This document shows positions 44,491 to 53,793 of a DNA stretch of 64,000 bases, in pieces. The notes under the pieces are model-generated. The model did not search any database. It saw nothing but the letters and a program-made list of their open reading frames with translations, and was not told the DNA's origin. Source of the stretch: Poriferisodalis sp963663635 (GTDB lineage Bacteria > Actinomycetota > Acidimicrobiia > Acidimicrobiales > Poriferisodalaceae). Within the stretch, counting starts at the first letter, position 1. Each line of letters starts with the position of its first letter. A program made the translations under genes and the position numbers. The DNA is taken from assembly GCA_963663635.2 (NCBI GenBank), contig CAXXMY010000009.1, positions 372,001 through 436,000 of the forward strand, written 5' to 3'.

Positions 44491-44530
44491 CCGCGCAAGC
44501 TAACTCGCCGACGCTCTTAGCCTGATCGCT

Positions 44531-45034
44531 GTGACTGACGCTGACGCCATCGGGTCGAGCGAGAACGCACCTGCGAACGAGGGCTCCCCATGGGGGGCGA
44601 GCGGACTGACACTGGGCGGAAAGCTGGCCGATGCAGTGGAGCAACCACCCACGGTCTACGCCGCTGTCGGGGGGCAGCGCTTCTTCGACGAATTGGTGGA
44701 CCGGTTCTATAACGCCGTCGAGTCGGACCCGCTGCTGCGGCCGATGTATCCCAGCGACCTCACGCCGTCCCGGCACCGGCTGGCAGGGTTCTTGGCTCAG
44801 TATTGGGGCGGTCCCGCCAACTACAGCGCCGAGCGCGGTCATCCGCGGCTGCGCATGCGACACATGCCGTTCGCCATCGGCCAGGCCGCGCGGGATGCCT
44901 GGATACGCCACATGCTGGCGTCGCTCGAAGTCGCTGCGCTGCCCGACGGTTCGAAGCTGCCCGCAGACATCGCGAGCGCCATGTTCTCCCACTTCGACAA
45001 CGCCGCCACCCACCTCATCAACGTGCCCGGCTAG
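44531..45034 (+). CDS. Group II truncated haemoglobin (GlbO-like)
   Basis: A 167-residue protein. After a ~38-residue N-terminal extension the globin part reads VYAAVGGQRFFDELVDRFYN, AQYWGGPANYSAERGHPRLR, with the proximal histidine in MRHMPFAIGQAARDAWIRHM and the group II tryptophan two helical turns later. Such globins bind oxygen or handle NO and peroxide. GTG 44531 is the start. The N-terminal extension (SSENAPANEGSPWGASG) is probably disordered. Confidence 0.9.
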   Translation: MTDADAIGSSENAPANEGSPWGASGLTLGGKLADAVEQPPTVYAAVGGQRFFDELVDRFYNAVESDPLLRPMYPSDLTPSRHRLAGFLAQYWGGPANYSAERGHPRLRMRHMPFAIGQAARDAWIRHMLASLEVAALPDGSKLPADIASAMFSHFDNAATHLINVPG

Positions 45035-45064
45035 CCCGAACCAGCAGCAACAGGGAGGCCTCAG

Positions 45065-45925
45065 GTGCACAGGGCGAGACAGATGTGGGAGTGCGTGGAG
45101 CGCTACCACCAACTCTGCTATTGGGCGCCGGAGGTGCGCGAGACGGGCTCTGCAACGGGGTTACGGGGTTTTTGGATGAACTACTTCGCAACGCGTGTGG
45201 CACCGCTGGGGCCGGTGCCGGCGGCGGTCGTGGAGTCGCTGTTCTTCTACTACGCACCGGCGCGAGTGCGGCGCTCGATTCCGGATGCCTGGGCGTACTC
45301 GTCACCGGCGGCAGTGCTGGCGGCGCGCTACGAAGGCATGGACGCTGCGCTGAGACGAGAGCTGGGCGAGCTGGTTGGCGGCGACGAGGTGCGTCGCTGC
45401 GCCGGCATCGTGCGAGCAACGGCCGAAGTGGCCGACCCGGTCGGACGAGTCCTGTTCGCTGGCTGGTCGTCGCTGGACTGGCCTGACGAGCCGCACATGG
45501 CGCTCTGGCACGGCTGCACGTTGCTGCGGGAGTACCGGAGTGGGTGCCATCTGGTCGCGCTTGCGGCAGCCGGACTGTCGGGCTGCGAGTCGGTGGTGTC
45601 CCAGGTCGCCGTCGACGAGGCGCCGCACGAGTGGATCAGCCAGGAAGCCGGGTGGTCCGCTGCGGAGGCTGCCGAGGCATACGAGAGCTTGCGAGTCCGC
45701 GGCTGGGTGGATGCGGATGGCTGGGCCACGCAGACCGGACGCGATGGTCGTGCCGAGATCGAGGCCCTCACCGACCGACTCGACGGCGCCCCCTGGGCTG
45801 CGGTGGGAGCCGAAGCGGCCGACGCCTTGCTCGCTGACATGGCGCCCATCAATGCCGTGCTGCCCAATGACGACCAGATCGACTGGCGCGAGCTGTATCC
45901 GGCGAACGAAACCCGCACTGACTGA
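45065..45925 (+). CDS. SCO6745-family helix-rich protein
   Basis: A 286-residue protein starting MHRARQMWECVERYHQLCYW and containing YFATRVAPLGPVPAAVVESL and FFYYAPARVRRSIPDAW, which fits the actinobacterial SCO6745 family; the C-terminal part (WSAAEAAEAYESLRVRGWVD, DGWATQTGRDGRAEIE) looks like a winged helix. Function is not known. It follows the globin gene by 30 bp with GGGAGG upstream of GTG 45065, so probably one operon. Confidence 0.8.
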   Translation: MHRARQMWECVERYHQLCYWAPEVRETGSATGLRGFWMNYFATRVAPLGPVPAAVVESLFFYYAPARVRRSIPDAWAYSSPAAVLAARYEGMDAALRRELGELVGGDEVRRCAGIVRATAEVADPVGRVLFAGWSSLDWPDEPHMALWHGCTLLREYRSGCHLVALAAAGLSGCESVVSQVAVDEAPHEWISQEAGWSAAEAAEAYESLRVRGWVDADGWATQTGRDGRAEIEALTDRLDGAPWAAVGAEAADALLADMAPINAVLPNDDQIDWRELYPANETRTD

Positions 45926-45991
45926 GTCACTCCCGCCCAGGCCGCAGCAACACCCTGCGGGCGGGTGGCGACATCTGCAAGGCTGCGGGGC

Positions 45992-46492
45992 ATGAGCGAG
46001 CAACTGCTTGGACACGTCGACAACCCCGTCATGGAGCACACCGACGCCATCGACATCGATGCTCCCCCGTCGAAGGTGTGGGGAATGGTGACGGCGCTGG
46101 ATCGCTACGGCGAGTGGAGCAGCGAGAACACCGGCGGTTACTGGCGCAAGGGGCCCGACGGCGAGCCCGGGACCGGCCAAGTCGGCGACATGTTCGTCGG
46201 CATCAACCGGCTCGACGGCGAGGAATGGAAGGCGCCCGTCGAGATCATTCGACGTGTCGAGAACGAGGACTTCGCGTTCGTCACCGGCGGCCTCGAATAC
46301 AACATCGTCCTGTGGCGCTACCAGCTAGCGCCCAAGGGTGGCGGCACGACGCTCACCGAGATTTGGACGTTGCGGAAGCTGTCGCCCCGCATGGTCGAGC
46401 ACGGTCAAGGCGAAGTCGATCAGCGAGCCCACAATGCGCGCACAAGCATCCGAGCGACGCTCGAAGCGATGAAGGCGGCCGCAGAGGCCTAG
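45992..46492 (+). CDS. SRPBCC-family (polyketide cyclase/START-like) protein
   Basis: A 166-residue helix-grip protein. AIDIDAPPSKVWGMVTALDR is the typical first strand and helix; the sequence continues YGEWSSENTGGYWRKGPDGE and ends with the long C-terminal helix ARTSIRATLEAMKAAAEA. These proteins bind hydrophobic ligands. ATG 45992 was preferred over an upstream start. After the stop, GGGCGCGCAGACC is repeated twice in tandem (46499-46524). Confidence 0.82.
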   Translation: MSEQLLGHVDNPVMEHTDAIDIDAPPSKVWGMVTALDRYGEWSSENTGGYWRKGPDGEPGTGQVGDMFVGINRLDGEEWKAPVEIIRRVENEDFAFVTGGLEYNIVLWRYQLAPKGGGTTLTEIWTLRKLSPRMVEHGQGEVDQRAHNARTSIRATLEAMKAAAEA

Positions 46493-46523
46493 CGCGCCGG
46501 GCGCGCAGACCGGGCGCGCAGAC

Positions 46524-47261
46524 CTAGCCGGGAATGCCGATCATCTGCGTGCGTGAACGCAGGACCACCATGCGCTTGATGTCGACGAAGTCACCGAAGC
46601 CGTCCTCGGTGACCGTCGACTTGTAGGTCTCCCAGCCGTCCGGGTCGGCGAAATAGAGCTCAGCCATGCCCATGTAGGGCTCGTTGGCCGGGTTCACGCT
46701 GTGGTTGACCACGTAGCGCAATCCGCCGATCTCTTCCATGACGCCGCGCACGTTCGGCGCATGCGCCTCCAGCCAGTGCCGGAATGCCTCGCCGACGTCG
46801 ACGCCGTCGCGGGCGGGCACCAGAAACGTCACCTTGTAGTAGCCCGAGCGCGTCGCTGGGAACGGTTCGTTGAGCGTGTTGGGGACAACGGGCAGGCTGC
46901 CGTCGAGCACCACATACTCCGTCACCGGCCACTGCACGTACGGCTCGGCCTTCTGCTGGAACGTGTCGGCCGGCGTGGTCCCGTGGGGTTCGTCTGGAGG
47001 CGGGAACGGCCGCTCGAACCACAGCTGGGCCATGCCGTCCCACGCGGCATCGCTGCCGTCGTCACGTCGCTCGAACAGCGTGGCGATGTACTTGTGCGCG
47101 TGGAGCTTGCCCGCCGCGGCCTGCCGTTGCTGGCCCTCGATCACGTTCGGCATGTGGTTCTTGAACCAGTTCGCCACTAGCTCGTCACGGGAGGCTTCGG
47201 GACGCCGCTTTATCAGGTAGATCATCTTCGCTGCGGGTGTGGCGGTGATTTCGCCTGACAT
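46524..47261 (-). CDS. EthD domain-containing protein (two EthD units)
   Basis: A 245-residue protein with two ferredoxin-like alpha-beta repeats. The first reads AAKMIYLIKRRPEASRDELV...NWFKNHMPNV and the second GYYKVTFLVPARDGVDVGEA...HWLEAHAPNVR, each with the F/W-x-x-H-x-P-x-V motif of EthD dabb-type proteins. EthD is needed with a P450 system in ether degradation, but its reaction is unclear. It converges with the SRPBCC gene and lies downstream of the aminotransferase on the same strand. Confidence 0.87.
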   Translation of the reverse strand: MSGEITATPAAKMIYLIKRRPEASRDELVANWFKNHMPNVIEGQQRQAAAGKLHAHKYIATLFERRDDGSDAAWDGMAQLWFERPFPPPDEPHGTTPADTFQQKAEPYVQWPVTEYVVLDGSLPVVPNTLNEPFPATRSGYYKVTFLVPARDGVDVGEAFRHWLEAHAPNVRGVMEEIGGLRYVVNHSVNPANEPYMGMAELYFADPDGWETYKSTVTEDGFGDFVDIKRMVVLRSRTQMIGIPG

Positions 47262-47334
47262 GGTTGCCTCCTCGACAAGATCGGTCGGGCGGATGCCGCC
47301 CTATGCGTCGCGATCCTGCCACTTCGCCCCGGCC

Positions 47335-47452
47335 GTCGCAGCGCCGCAGTCGCGCCGGCGCTCAGCCGTCAGCCACCCAATTCCGCAACAATTTCGTCGC
47401 AGCGCCGCAGTCGCGCCGGCGCTCAGCCGTCAGCCACCCAATTCCGCAACAA
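47335..47452. repeat. 57-bp sequence duplicated with a 61-bp period
   Basis: GTCGCAGCGCCGCAGTCGCG and the following bases to CCGCAACAA occur at 47335-47391 and again at 47396-47452, separated by TTTC. The second copy holds the last codons and stop of the aminotransferase gene; the first is a non-coding duplicate of that 3' end. The two units appear identical, so the event is recent. Confidence 0.92.
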
Positions 47453-48602
47453 GTGCCTTGGCCAGGCGTTCGTAGTCGTCCGGCTGGTTGTACAGATGGG
47501 CCGAGATCCGCAGCAGCCGATTCGGCGGCGCGGGCCAGGTGAAAACCGGCACCTCGATGCCGTGCGTGTCCCGCAACACCTCCATGAGCGGGTCGAAGAT
47601 CGCTGCACCAGCGTTGTCGGCGGGCGGTATCGGGAGCGACGCAATGGCACCGATCATGTCGGCCGGCGCTGGTACGGGGATTCCGAGCGCGTCGATCAGC
47701 GTTTCCCGGCCGCTCAAGCACAGGTTGCGGATCGCGGCGCGCACGCCCGGCCAGCCGTCAGGGTGCATGGCCTCCACCGCAGCGAGGCCGTCGGGGACCG
47801 TCAGCCATGCGCTCGGGTCGTGCGTGCCGGTCCAGTCGAACTGAGCATGAAGGTGGCCGCCATCGGCGGGCCAACCGCCGTTGTACCCGTGGCTGATGAC
47901 CGACGGGTAAACGTCGTCGCGCCGGTCCTCGCGCACCCACAAGAACGCTGCTCCCTTGGCCGAGCACATCCACTTGTGGCAATTCGCCGTGACGTATGAC
48001 GCCCCGAGCTGTGTGACGTCGAAATCGATCATTCCGGGCGCATGTGCGGCGTCGACCACGACCTTCACATCCGGTTCCAGCGCCGTGGCCAGCTCCTGTA
48101 CTGGCAACATGAGGCCCGTGGCCGAGGTCACCGCGTCGATCAGCAGCACCCGCGTGTGCTCGGTCACGGTTCCCAGCACGGCGTTGACGACCTGGCGGGA
48201 ATCGTCAATCGGGAACGGCACGGCGGCGGTCACAACACGTGCTCCGGCACGGGCGGCTGACACCACCGCAGCGTTGGCGCACGCGTTGTACTCATGGTCG
48301 GTGACAACGATCTCGTCGCCGGGCCGCAGGCTCGGCTCGAGCGATCGCAGCACGCTGTTGACTCCAGCGGTGGCGTTGTTCACGAACACAAGACCTGCAG
48401 GGTCAGCGCCGACGAAATCGGCCACCACGCGGCGTGCCGCGTCCAGTTCGGCCTGGTAGTCGCCGCCCAGGAAGTACCGCGTGGGGTTCGCCTCGATGCG
48501 CTCGCGCAGGCGCTGCTGCGCTTCGAGCACCGAGGACGGCGTCGCTCCGAACGAACCGTGATTCAGGTGCAGCACATGCGGGTCGAGGTGCCATTGCGTC
48601 AC
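47430..48602 (-). CDS. Class V PLP-dependent aminotransferase (isopenicillin-N epimerase/cysteine desulfurase-like)
   Basis: A 390-residue fold-type I enzyme. LHLNHGSFGATPSSVLEAQQ near the N-terminus and FVNNATAGVNSVLRSL match CefD-like epimerases. The cofactor aspartate is in VVVDAAHAPG and the PLP lysine in ANCHKWMCSAKGAAFLWV. The reaction cannot be fixed: epimerase, lyase or transaminase are all possible in this group. ATG 48602 is the start. The 3' end is duplicated in the adjoining 61-bp repeat. Confidence 0.9.
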   Translation of the reverse strand: MTQWHLDPHVLHLNHGSFGATPSSVLEAQQRLRERIEANPTRYFLGGDYQAELDAARRVVADFVGADPAGLVFVNNATAGVNSVLRSLEPSLRPGDEIVVTDHEYNACANAAVVSAARAGARVVTAAVPFPIDDSRQVVNAVLGTVTEHTRVLLIDAVTSATGLMLPVQELATALEPDVKVVVDAAHAPGMIDFDVTQLGASYVTANCHKWMCSAKGAAFLWVREDRRDDVYPSVISHGYNGGWPADGGHLHAQFDWTGTHDPSAWLTVPDGLAAVEAMHPDGWPGVRAAIRNLCLSGRETLIDALGIPVPAPADMIGAIASLPIPPADNAGAAIFDPLMEVLRDTHGIEVPVFTWPAPPNRLLRISAHLYNQPDDYERLAKALVAELGG

Positions 48603-48705
48603 CGCGCGAACGCTACGCGACCGCCGACGCTCGTCACGTTTGCATTCGAACCGCAGTCAATCCCGGTTCCCGGTTGAACCTACATTGAGGGCACAGGAGG
48701 TCGTC

Positions 48706-51700
48706 ATGAAGAAGCTCCTGGTGGCCAACCGGGGCGAGATCGCCATCCGCGCCTTCCGTGCAGCGACCCAACTCGGCATCCGGACGGTCGCGATCCTGCC
48801 CGTCGAGGAAGAACGCAGCGGCGCCTTGCACCGCATCAAGGCAGACGAGGCGTACGTCATCGGAGAGGAAGGTCGACCGGTTCGGGCGTATCTCGACCAC
48901 GCCGCCATCGTGGACAAGGCCGTCGAGGTAGGCGCCGATGCGATCTATCCCGGTTACGGATTCCTGTCCGAGAGCCCAGATCTCGCGGACGCATGCGCAG
49001 CTGCAGGTGTCACCTTCGTCGGGCCGAGTGCCGAGGTTCTGCGCCTGACCGGCAACAAGATGCGGGCTCGACAAGCCGCCGACGAAACCGGCTTGCCGGT
49101 GCTGCGCCAGTCGGCACCCATCGACGACGGCGACACCGACATCATCGCCACAGCACAGGAGATCGGATTCCCGCTGTTCGTGAAGGCGGCATCGGGCGGC
49201 GGCGGTCGTGGCATGCGGCGCGTGGAGCGCCCGGGCGATCTGGCCGAGGCGGTCAACGCGGCGCGGCGCGAGGCGCACAGCGCATTCGGTGATGACACCG
49301 TGTTCTACGAAGAAGCCATGAGCGATGTGCGCCATATCGAGGCACAGGTCCTCGCTGATGCCAGCGGCAATGTCGTGCATCTGTTCGAGCGGGACTGCTC
49401 GGTGCAGCGACGCTTCCAGAAGGTCGTCGAAATGGCCCCCGCCCGGGATCTCGACGACGCCGTTCGCCAGCAGCTGCTTGCCGATGCCGTGCGTTTCGCC
49501 GAGACCATCGGATACGCCAATGCCGGCACGGTTGAGTTCCTCGTGGACCGCCACGGCCGCCACGTGTTCATCGAGATGAATCCCCGCATCCAGGTCGAGC
49601 ACACCGTGACCGAGGAGACGACCGACGTCGATCTGGTGGAATCGCAGCTGCGCATTGCGTCGGGCGCCACGCTCGCGGACCTCGGGCTCGCCCAGGAACG
49701 CATCAGCCTGCGTGGCTTCGCGATGCAGTGCCGGGTCACTGCGGAGGATCCGGCCAATGATTTCCGGCCCGACACCGGCCGGATCGTCGCGTACCGGCCC
49801 GCCGGCGGCGCCGGGGTACGGCTGGACGGCTGCGTTTATCAGGGCGTGGAGATCACCCCGCACTTCGACTCGATGATCGAGAAGATCACCTGCCGGGGCC
49901 CCGACTTCGACACTGTGGTCCGCCGGATGCAGCGCACCCTGGCTGAGTACCGGGTGCGGGGCGTGTCGACCAATCAGCCCTACCTGCAAGCGATCCTTGC
50001 GGACCCCGAATTCCGCTCCGGGCCAGTCACGACGACCTTCATCGACGATCGGCCGGAGCTCACCGCGGCATCCGTCGGGGCCGACCGGGCCACCCGCTTG
50101 TTGCGGTACTTGGCCGATGTGACCGTCCACCAGCCGAACGGGCCGGCGCCGACCGATGTGGATCCGGCTTCCAAGCTGCGGCGAGTGCAGGGCGCGCCGC
50201 CGGCTGGATCGCGGCAGCGTCTCGCCGAGCTCGGACCGGAGCGCTTCGCCGCTGAGCTGCGTGCTGCGACTGCGGTGGCTGTCACCGACACCACGTTGCG
50301 CGACGCGCACCAGTCGATCCTCGCCACGCGACTGCGCACCATCGACCTCGTGGCCGGTGCCCGCCAGATGGCTTACTTCATGCCGCAGCTGTTCAGCATG
50401 GAGTGCTGGGGCGGTGCCACGTTCGACGTGGCATTGCGGTTCCTGCACGAGGATCCCTGGGAGCGGCTGCGACGCATTCGGGCCGCAGCCCCCAACATCT
50501 GCACCCAGATGCTGCTGCGGGGGCGCAACACGGTGGGCTATTCGCCGTATCCCGACACGGTTGCGCACCATTTCGTGGCTGAGGCTGCCGAGCGCGGGAT
50601 GGACATCTTCCGTGTCTTCGATGCGTTCAATTCGATCGAGCAGATGCGGCCGGCAATCGACGCTGTGATCGACGCTGGCGCTGTCGCCGAGGGCACGATC
50701 TGCTATTCGGGCAATCTCTCAAGCCCCGACGAGGACCTGTACACGCTCGACTACTACCTGAGTGTCGCTTCGGGGCTCGATGACGCCGGGGTGCACATTC
50801 TGTGCATCAAGGACATGGCCGGTCTATTGCGGCCGTCTGCGGCGGCGTCGCTGGTCAGCGCACTGCGTGAGCGCTTCGCCCAGCCCGTGCACTTGCATAC
50901 GCACGACACGGGCGGCGGGCAGGTGGCGACGTACCTCGCCGCCGTGGAAGCAGGTGTGGACGCGATTGACGCGGCCGCGCCGCCGCTTTCGGGGATGACC
51001 TCGCAGCCATCGATCGCGTCCGTCGTGGCGATGACCGACGACACCGAGCGGGAGACCGGCTTGGATCTCGACGCGATCGGCGACATGGAGCCCTACTGGG
51101 AGGCGGTGCGGCGGGTTTATGCACCTTTCGAGGCCGGGCTGCCGTCGCCGACCGGCACCGTGTACCGCCATGAAATACCGGGCGGCCAGCTGTCGAATCT
51201 GCGGGCACAGGCTCGGGCACTTGGCATCGGGCATCGTTTCGAGGAGGTGGAGCGGCTCTACGCGGCGTGCAATGAACTGCTCGGCCGCCCCATCAAGGTC
51301 ACGCCGTCGTCGAAAGTCGTCGGCGACCTCGCCCTGCACCTCGTTGCGTCAGGGGTCACGCCGGCCCAGCTCGCCGACAATCCCGCCAGTGTGGACTTGC
51401 CCGACAGCGTCATCGGCTTCTTGCACGGCGAGCTCGGCACTCCTCCGGGAGGATTCCCCGAGCCGTTCCGCACGCGAGCGACTGCGGAACGCCACTGGTC
51501 TCCGAAGACCAAGGATCTCACCGCGGACGACGAGGCGGGCCTCGCGGGCGATCGTCGGGCCACGCTGAACCGGCTGCTGTTTCCCACGCCCTCGGCGGCC
51601 CAAGCTGAGAACGAGCACCGTTACGGCGATCTCTCGGTGCTGCCGTCGCTGCTGTTCTGGTACGGGCTCGACGCTCACGAAGATGACACCGCCGTCGTGT

Positions 51701-52122
51701 TCGGCCCCGGCGTGCGCCTGCTGCTGGGCCTGCGGTCGATCAGCGAGCCCAATGACGAGGGCATACGCATGGTCAGCTTCCGGGTCAACGGCCAGCCCCG
51801 CGACATCGACACGCTGGATCGCTCCGTTGCAGCGGACCGTCCCGAGCATGCCCGAGCCGACCCGAGCGTGCCCGGGCACGTGGCAGCACCGTTCCGGGGC
51901 GCGGTCAATGTCGCAGTGGCCGAAGGCGATCAGGTGACCGTCGGCGACACGATCGCGGTGATCGAGGCCATGAAGATGGAGTCGTCGATCTCGGCTCCGG
52001 TGACGGGCACGGTCACGTCCATCGCCGCGGCGCCCGGAGCCCTGCTCGAACCGGGCGATCTGATCGCCGAGATCCGACCTGCAGGCCGCTCCGGAAGCCC
52101 CGAGACCGAGCGCGACGCCTAG
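48706..52122 (+). CDS. pyc: Pyruvate carboxylase
   Basis: An 1138-residue single-chain enzyme that carboxylates pyruvate to oxaloacetate. The biotin carboxylase domain occupies about residues 1-450 (KKLLVANRGEIAIRAFRA, ATP grasp KAASGGGGRGMRRV, FIEMNPRIQVEHTVTE); the carboxyltransferase domain begins near 527 (TDTTLRDAHQSILATRLRT; metal and biotin-pocket residues in VHLHTHDTGGG); the biotinyl domain carries K1090 in EAMKMES. ATG 48706 has a strong AGGAGG at 48695-48700. Full length and intact. Confidence 0.97.
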   Translation: MKKLLVANRGEIAIRAFRAATQLGIRTVAILPVEEERSGALHRIKADEAYVIGEEGRPVRAYLDHAAIVDKAVEVGADAIYPGYGFLSESPDLADACAAAGVTFVGPSAEVLRLTGNKMRARQAADETGLPVLRQSAPIDDGDTDIIATAQEIGFPLFVKAASGGGGRGMRRVERPGDLAEAVNAARREAHSAFGDDTVFYEEAMSDVRHIEAQVLADASGNVVHLFERDCSVQRRFQKVVEMAPARDLDDAVRQQLLADAVRFAETIGYANAGTVEFLVDRHGRHVFIEMNPRIQVEHTVTEETTDVDLVESQLRIASGATLADLGLAQERISLRGFAMQCRVTAEDPANDFRPDTGRIVAYRPAGGAGVRLDGCVYQGVEITPHFDSMIEKITCRGPDFDTVVRRMQRTLAEYRVRGVSTNQPYLQAILADPEFRSGPVTTTFIDDRPELTAASVGADRATRLLRYLADVTVHQPNGPAPTDVDPASKLRRVQGAPPAGSRQRLAELGPERFAAELRAATAVAVTDTTLRDAHQSILATRLRTIDLVAGARQMAYFMPQLFSMECWGGATFDVALRFLHEDPWERLRRIRAAAPNICTQMLLRGRNTVGYSPYPDTVAHHFVAEAAERGMDIFRVFDAFNSIEQMRPAIDAVIDAGAVAEGTICYSGNLSSPDEDLYTLDYYLSVASGLDDAGVHILCIKDMAGLLRPSAAASLVSALRERFAQPVHLHTHDTGGGQVATYLAAVEAGVDAIDAAAPPLSGMTSQPSIASVVAMTDDTERETGLDLDAIGDMEPYWEAVRRVYAPFEAGLPSPTGTVYRHEIPGGQLSNLRAQARALGIGHRFEEVERLYAACNELLGRPIKVTPSSKVVGDLALHLVASGVTPAQLADNPASVDLPDSVIGFLHGELGTPPGGFPEPFRTRATAERHWSPKTKDLTADDEAGLAGDRRATLNRLLFPTPSAAQAENEHRYGDLSVLPSLLFWYGLDAHEDDTAVVFGPGVRLLLGLRSISEPNDEGIRMVSFRVNGQPRDIDTLDRSVAADRPEHARADPSVPGHVAAPFRGAVNVAVAEGDQVTVGDTIAVIEAMKMESSISAPVTGTVTSIAAAPGALLEPGDLIAEIRPAGRSGSPETERDA

Positions 52123-52151
52123 CCATCTGCGCAGCTAGTTTCCGCACCATC

Positions 52152-53741
52152 ATGCTGCAGCCGTTCACGATTGCCGATTGCGTCGCGACGAACGCCCGGA
52201 CCTACGCGGACCGGTGCGCGATCGAAGTGCTTGACCCGCGCACAGCCGGAGGCGTCAAGCCTGTCGAGACGTGGACGTACGGCCAGCTCTGGGCCCGAAC
52301 CGAGGCTATCACGGATGCGCTGGGGCCAGTCGAGTCCGGGCCGCATGGGCGAATGGCGGGGCTCCTGCTTCCCAACGGCGCCGACTACGCCGCTGCGTAC
52401 CTGGCATGCCAGCTCGTCGGCGCAGCGGCGGTCCCGGTCAACAGCCGGCTTGCCGAGCCTGAGATCCACTACGTGCTCGAAGACGCGGGTGTCTCGGTGC
52501 TGCTGGCCGCCGAGCCGTTCATCGACATCGCTCGGCGGGTTACGGCCGATCTCGGAATCAGGCTGATCGACGCCGCCGAGATTCCCGCCTCAGCGCCAAC
52601 GAGATGGTCGCGGCCCATCGGGCCGTATGCCGACATCGATCCCAGCACGGGTCGTCTGACCCCGACCGTCGCGCCGAGCGACACCATCACCGACGAGCGC
52701 CCCGCCATGATCGCGTACACCTCGGGGACGACCGGTTTCCCGAAGGGGAGCATCAACACCAACGCAGGATTCCTGACTCGACTGATGCACTGGAGCTGGA
52801 CCTTCGGGCTGTCCGCCCGCGAAGTCGTGTCCACGCCGGGTCCGATGTTCCACCTCTCCTATGGCGGCCTGACACTGGCCCAACTGGTGGCCGGCGGCCG
52901 CGTCCGGGTGATGGTCGCGTTCGAACCGCAAGCCGCCCTCGACGAGTACTCCCAGCACAGCACGTGGGCGTTCCTGGTGCCCTCCATGACCGCCGCGATC
53001 GCCGAGGCGTGGCGAGGGGCGGGCCGGCCGGCATTGAGCTCCCTGAGGTACATGCTCTCTGCAGGGGCGCCGGGACCGATGTCCCTGCTCGACGAGGCAT
53101 TCGACATATTTCCGAACGCCGAGATCATCGACGGATACGGCTGGACCGAAGCCGGCTGGGTGACATACGACGTCAAAGAACGTGCAGCTCTCGTGCCCCA
53201 TTGCGTCGGCGGACCCGCGCCCGGCTCGGTCGTGAAGGTCGTCGACCCTGACACCTGCGAGGAAGTTCCCGTCGGCGTCGCCGGCGAGGTCGTCGCAATG
53301 TCAGTGGTGCCGTTCGAGGGCTACCTGGGCCGACCTGAGGCCACCGATGCGGCCCACACCCCGGACGGATTCGCCCGCTCGGGCGACATGGGCATCATGG
53401 CCCACGACGGACGACTGGCGATCGTGGACCGTGTCAAGGACATGATCATCAGCGGCGGTGAGAACGTGTACTGCGCCGAGGTCGAACGGGTCCTCGTCGA
53501 GCATCCGCAGATCGCCGAAGCCGCCGTGGTCGGGCTGCCCGACGAGCGCTGGGGCGAGCGAGTCGCAGCAGCCGTCGTGCCGCACGCGGGCGCCCAGCCC
53601 GATCCGGACGATGTCGTCGCTTTCGTGCGAGACCGGCTGGCTCACTACAAGTGCCCACGGGAGCTGATCGCCGTCGCCGAGCTGCCCCGAAATGCCATGG
53701 GAAAGGTGCTCAAACTGTTGCTCGCCCAGCAGTTCGGCTGA
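52152..53741 (+). CDS. AMP-forming acyl-CoA synthetase
   Basis: A 529-residue ANL-superfamily ligase that activates a carboxylic acid to its CoA thioester. P-loop YTSGTTGFPKG, A5 motif GYGWTEAG, A7/A8 GFARSGDMG and RVKDMIISGGENVYCAEVE, and the C-terminal catalytic lysine in RNAMGKVLK are all present. The substrate is unknown. It follows pyruvate carboxylase by 29 bp and precedes the Rieske gene by 52 bp. Confidence 0.93.
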   Translation: MLQPFTIADCVATNARTYADRCAIEVLDPRTAGGVKPVETWTYGQLWARTEAITDALGPVESGPHGRMAGLLLPNGADYAAAYLACQLVGAAAVPVNSRLAEPEIHYVLEDAGVSVLLAAEPFIDIARRVTADLGIRLIDAAEIPASAPTRWSRPIGPYADIDPSTGRLTPTVAPSDTITDERPAMIAYTSGTTGFPKGSINTNAGFLTRLMHWSWTFGLSAREVVSTPGPMFHLSYGGLTLAQLVAGGRVRVMVAFEPQAALDEYSQHSTWAFLVPSMTAAIAEAWRGAGRPALSSLRYMLSAGAPGPMSLLDEAFDIFPNAEIIDGYGWTEAGWVTYDVKERAALVPHCVGGPAPGSVVKVVDPDTCEEVPVGVAGEVVAMSVVPFEGYLGRPEATDAAHTPDGFARSGDMGIMAHDGRLAIVDRVKDMIISGGENVYCAEVERVLVEHPQIAEAAVVGLPDERWGERVAAAVVPHAGAQPDPDDVVAFVRDRLAHYKCPRELIAVAELPRNAMGKVLKLLLAQQFG

Positions 53742-53793
53742 TGTCCGCGCACTAGTGTTCGGAACGGTCTTCCAGACGCGGTAAAACTACTCA

